DNA of 64,000 bases from Mesorhizobium amorphae (GTDB taxonomy: Bacteria > Pseudomonadota > Alphaproteobacteria > Rhizobiales > Rhizobiaceae), in the NCBI GenBank assembly GCA_003240775.1, contig QFNI01000011.1:1-64000 (forward strand), given 5' to 3'. How positions within the stretch are numbered: the stretch's first letter is position 1; every line of letters begins with the position of its first letter. Positions 61,556 to 64,000 of the stretch are shown here, one piece after another. The position numbers and the translations under genes were made by a program. Under the pieces are notes generated by a model. It made no database searches. It was not told the DNA's origin and saw only the letters and a program-made list of their open reading frames with translations.

Positions 61556-62863
61556 ATGGACCACACCCCCGACGCCCGCCACCCCGCCGCCCTGCCCGGC
61601 GTCCGCTTCGTGAAGGCGCCCGCGCGCGACTCCGTGGGCGACAACAAGTCGGTGACGGAAACGGTTGCGGAAGTGCTGCGTGCCGTGCGCGAGCGGGGCG
61701 ATGCGGCCGTGCGGGACTATTCCGAGAAGTTCGACAAAACCGCGCTCGACCGCTTCGAGATTTCCCCCGAGGAGCGCAAGGCGGCACTCGACGGGCTGGA
61801 GAAAGAGACACGCGAAGACACCGAATTCGCCATCGACAATGTGCGCCGCTTCGCCGAGGCCCAGCTCGCCACCGTCCTGCCGCTCGAGATCGAGCTTCTG
61901 CCCGGCCTCCATCTCGGGCACCGCGTGATCCCCATCGAGCGCATCGGCGCCTATGTGCCGGGGGGCCGCTATCCGCTTCTGTCCGCCCCCATCATGACGA
62001 TCGTGCCGGCCAAGGTCGCGGGCGTGGACGAGGTGGTGGCCTGCCTGCCGCCCACCGCCCACCCCGCCATGATCGCGGGCTGCCACCTGTCGGGCGCGGA
62101 CCGCATCTTCCGCATCGGCGGCGCGCAGGCCATCGCAGCCATGGCCTATGGCACGGAGAGCGTGCCGAGCGTCGACAAGATCGTCGGCCCCGGCAACGCC
62201 TTCGTCAACGAGGCCAAGCGGCAGGTCTTCGGGCCCGTGGGCATCGACCAGCTCGCCGGCCCTTCCGAGATCTTTATCGTGGCGGATGAAACGGCTGATG
62301 CCGAGATGCTCGCCACCGACCTGCTCGCCCAGGCCGAGCACGATGTGCGCACCCGCGTCGGCCTCATCACGACAGATGCCGGGCTTGCCGAAGCCACGCT
62401 CGCCGAAGTGGAGCGCCAGCTCGCAACGCTGTCCACCGCCAATGTCGCGGCCCAGGCCTGGGCGGATTACGGCGAGATCACCGTGTGCGACAGCGAGGAC
62501 CCGATGATCCGCTATTCCGACCACATCGCCGCCGAGCACCTCCAGGTCCACACCGCCGACCCGCAGGCCACCGCAAGCAAGCTGCGCAACTACGGCTCGC
62601 TCTTCATCGGCACCCAGGCGAGCGTGGTGTATTCCGACAAGTGCTGCGGCACCAACCACACTCTGCCCACCATGGGCGCGGGCCGTTACACCGGCGGCCT
62701 CTGGGTCGGCGCCTATGTGAAGGTCGCGACCCACCAATGGCTGGACGAGCGGGGCGTCGCAGCCGTCGCTCCCCCCGCCGCGCGTCAGAGCCGGTCGGAG
62801 GGGCTGGAAGGGCACCGCCGCGCGGCGCAGCTTCGGCTCGACCGCATGCAGATGAAGGGCTGA
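61556..62863 (+). CDS. Histidinol dehydrogenase paralogue (HpsN-like)
   Basis: A 435-residue HisD-superfamily NAD-dependent dehydrogenase; this family oxidises an alcohol through an aldehyde to a carboxylate. Catalytic Glu-His is in HIAAEHLQVHT (about 325), zinc ligands Gln/His in DLLAQAEHDV (about 260), and SDKCCGTNHTLPT follows. The loop GAYVPGGRYPLLSAPIMT has the GGRYP form seen in sulfopropanediol dehydrogenase HpsN and other paralogues, unlike GGTAxYPSS in true HisD. No his genes are near, so histidine synthesis is unlikely. Divergent from the hydrolase/SnoaL operon. Confidence 0.85.
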   Translation: MDHTPDARHPAALPGVRFVKAPARDSVGDNKSVTETVAEVLRAVRERGDAAVRDYSEKFDKTALDRFEISPEERKAALDGLEKETREDTEFAIDNVRRFAEAQLATVLPLEIELLPGLHLGHRVIPIERIGAYVPGGRYPLLSAPIMTIVPAKVAGVDEVVACLPPTAHPAMIAGCHLSGADRIFRIGGAQAIAAMAYGTESVPSVDKIVGPGNAFVNEAKRQVFGPVGIDQLAGPSEIFIVADETADAEMLATDLLAQAEHDVRTRVGLITTDAGLAEATLAEVERQLATLSTANVAAQAWADYGEITVCDSEDPMIRYSDHIAAEHLQVHTADPQATASKLRNYGSLFIGTQASVVYSDKCCGTNHTLPTMGAGRYTGGLWVGAYVKVATHQWLDERGVAAVAPPAARQSRSEGLEGHRRAAQLRLDRMQMKG

Positions 62864-62875
62864 GGCGCGGCTCGT

Positions 62876-63724
62876 TCAAGCCGGGCCGAACATGGCGTAT
62901 TCGACGGGAAACCGCGCGTTCAGCTCGGCCAGCGCGCCCTTGCGGATCGCCGCGAACACCAGCGTCTGGTCGCTGGCATTGGCGCAGACAATATCCCGCG
63001 GCTCATCGGGTCTCGTGAAGCCGGCAAGCGCGGACAGGAGTTCGGGCGGCGGGTACTTGCCGATGTAGCGAAAGGCGATCGTCTCACGGCGGCCCTCGAG
63101 CGGAAAGGCGAGTTCCGCCGGGCCTGCCGAGCGATCGCGGGGCAGCGCGACGGATATGTCGCTCTCGCGGATGCCGTGACCGAGCGATGCGAGGATCGCC
63201 GCCGCGACCTCGGCAAGGAGCTCCTCGTCGTATTCGGTGTGGGCGGGAACGAAGACGAGGCGTCGCGGCCGAGCCCAGCCGAGGTCCTCGAGCCCGACAA
63301 GCGCGTCGAACGCAAGTCCATAGTCGACCGGTTCGCCGGGATCGAGACCCTGCGCCGACCGCCACAACATGGAGGGGTCCACATCGCCGACGGCGAGCAC
63401 GCCCGCATGCCTCAGCGCGGAGAGCGTGGTCTCCAGAACGACCTGTTCGGCCGCCGTCGGCTCTTCGAGCACCGCATCGGGCTCGGGCTCGGGCAGCGGG
63501 ACCGGCGCCGTGGGGCGCGGGCGCGCGTGGACGGCCCGGCGCGCGATTGGCTTCCTGGACGGTGCCCCCATCAGCAAGGCGATGCAGCCGAGCACCACGA
63601 AGACGACGCTGGCGGCCAGGGCGAACCACTCGGCCCCATCGAGCGGCCGCAGAAAGGCTGAGACCACCACCGCAAGCGTCGCAAAGAACAGCGTCCCGGC
63701 AAAAAGCTTGCGCCTCGGATCCAA
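62876..63724 (-). CDS. Two-helix membrane protein, unknown function
   Basis: A 282-residue protein with two N-terminal membrane helices (about 9-25 and 31-51: FAGTLFFATLAVVVSAFL and WFALAASVVFVVLGCIALLM), a basic, Pro-rich linker (about 55-90) and a soluble C-terminal domain of about 190 residues (VLETTLSALRHAGVLAVGDVD in part; PARRLVFVPAHTEYDEELLAEVAAAIL in part). Starts at TTG 63724, with AGGAGG about 8 nt upstream and no Met before the second helix. I do not recognise the soluble domain. Convergent with the HisD paralogue, 12 nt between ends. Confidence 0.7.
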   Translation of the reverse strand: MDPRRKLFAGTLFFATLAVVVSAFLRPLDGAEWFALAASVVFVVLGCIALLMGAPSRKPIARRAVHARPRPTAPVPLPEPEPDAVLEEPTAAEQVVLETTLSALRHAGVLAVGDVDPSMLWRSAQGLDPGEPVDYGLAFDALVGLEDLGWARPRRLVFVPAHTEYDEELLAEVAAAILASLGHGIRESDISVALPRDRSAGPAELAFPLEGRRETIAFRYIGKYPPPELLSALAGFTRPDEPRDIVCANASDQTLVFAAIRKGALAELNARFPVEYAMFGPA

Positions 63725-64000
63725 TGCGGCTCCTCCTGTCGGTCGGGAATGTCATGCGCGGTGCGGCCTCGATCTTTCCCGATCGAGCACAGCATCGGAT
63801 GCAGCATTGCCCGCGCTGCTTCGGGCCGGCAATCCGCTTTCGCGCGCGCTTCGAGACGATCTTCCGCTGTCTCCGGTTGTTCCGGCCAGAGTGTCCGAAG
63901 TGGTCGAGCGGCAAGCCGGTGGGGACCACGCCAGGCAACAGAGCCCCGGCCGTTGCATCGGCGAAGCGTGGCTTTCGACTGCGGACCCCGGTTGCCCAAG
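63725..64000. other. Right edge, no supported gene
   Basis: The last 276 nt hold the leader of the TTG-initiated gene (AGGAGG near 63733). A plus-strand frame from ATG 63754 stays open to the edge with CxxC-like spacing (CPRC), but no family is recognisable and no ribosome site precedes it. Confidence 0.3.

Noticed and set aside
61556..62863. True histidinol dehydrogenase of histidine biosynthesis
   Set aside because: The loop form is GGRYP, and no other his gene is nearby.
63754..64000. Plus-strand open frame at the right edge
   Set aside because: No ribosome site and no recognisable domain; it overlaps antisense frames of equal length.

Overview
The window is GC-rich and densely coded. 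Gene content is typical of an alphaproteobacterium, most likely of the order Hyphomicrobiales (Rhizobiales): many solute-binding-protein ABC importers with adjacent regulators and oxidoreductases, a ureDAJBCEFG urease operon, a TPP-riboswitch ykoF-thiXZY operon, and frequent GTG/TTG starts with 4-nt gene overlaps. Genus cannot be assigned from the sequence alone. No rRNA, tRNA, CRISPR array, phage or intact insertion sequence was seen.

Layout. 0-2.5 kb: a divergent HxlR regulator / tiny lipoprotein / MDR oxidoreductase unit, a small hypothetical and an Ldh_2-family dehydrogenase. 2.5-10 kb (minus strand): an MFS transporter and a complete BMP-type nucleoside/nucleobase ABC importer ending in a CodA-like cytosine deaminase. 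10-14.7 kb: a LysR/DUF1857 divergent pair and an orphan hybrid histidine kinase. 15-32.6 kb: a large catabolic locus made of three blocks: isomerase, DUF993 aldolase-like, SDR and acyl-CoA dehydrogenase; CoA-transferase and two aldo/keto reductases; and a ribose-type ABC importer fused in one operon to Zn-alcohol, aldehyde and GMC dehydrogenases, with a TetR regulator. Four copies of a TAAC-N6-GTTA palindrome lie just upstream of the four divergent genes of this locus, so it looks like one regulon for an unidentified polyol- or sugar-like substrate that passes through CoA-bound intermediates.

32.6-38.1 kb: a LacI repressor divergent from an FAD amine/amino-acid oxidase-like gene and a complete polar amino-acid ABC importer; two identical 12-bp palindromes overlap the promoter. 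38.1-43.6 kb: the urease operon. 43.7-47.0 kb: the TPP-riboswitch-controlled ykoF-thiXZY import operon for a thiamine precursor. 47.2-62.9 kb: an unassigned set of redox and C1-type genes: a 2OG-Fe(II) oxygenase, SDR, aldonolactone oxidase-like flavoprotein, two FMN/FAD dienoyl-CoA reductase/TMADH-like enzymes, a GcvA-type LysR, a non-pyrrolysine MttB-like methyltransferase with no corrinoid protein nearby, an orphan family-5 binding protein, a double SnoaL-like protein, an alpha/beta hydrolase and a HisD paralogue. Two copies of a palindromic mosaic repeat flank the central operon of this set.

The two best candidates for undescribed systems are the TAAC-N6-GTTA catabolic regulon (15-32 kb) and the MttB-like/FMN-FAD oxidoreductase/HisD-like cluster (47-63 kb). 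Their substrates are not deducible from sequence alone.
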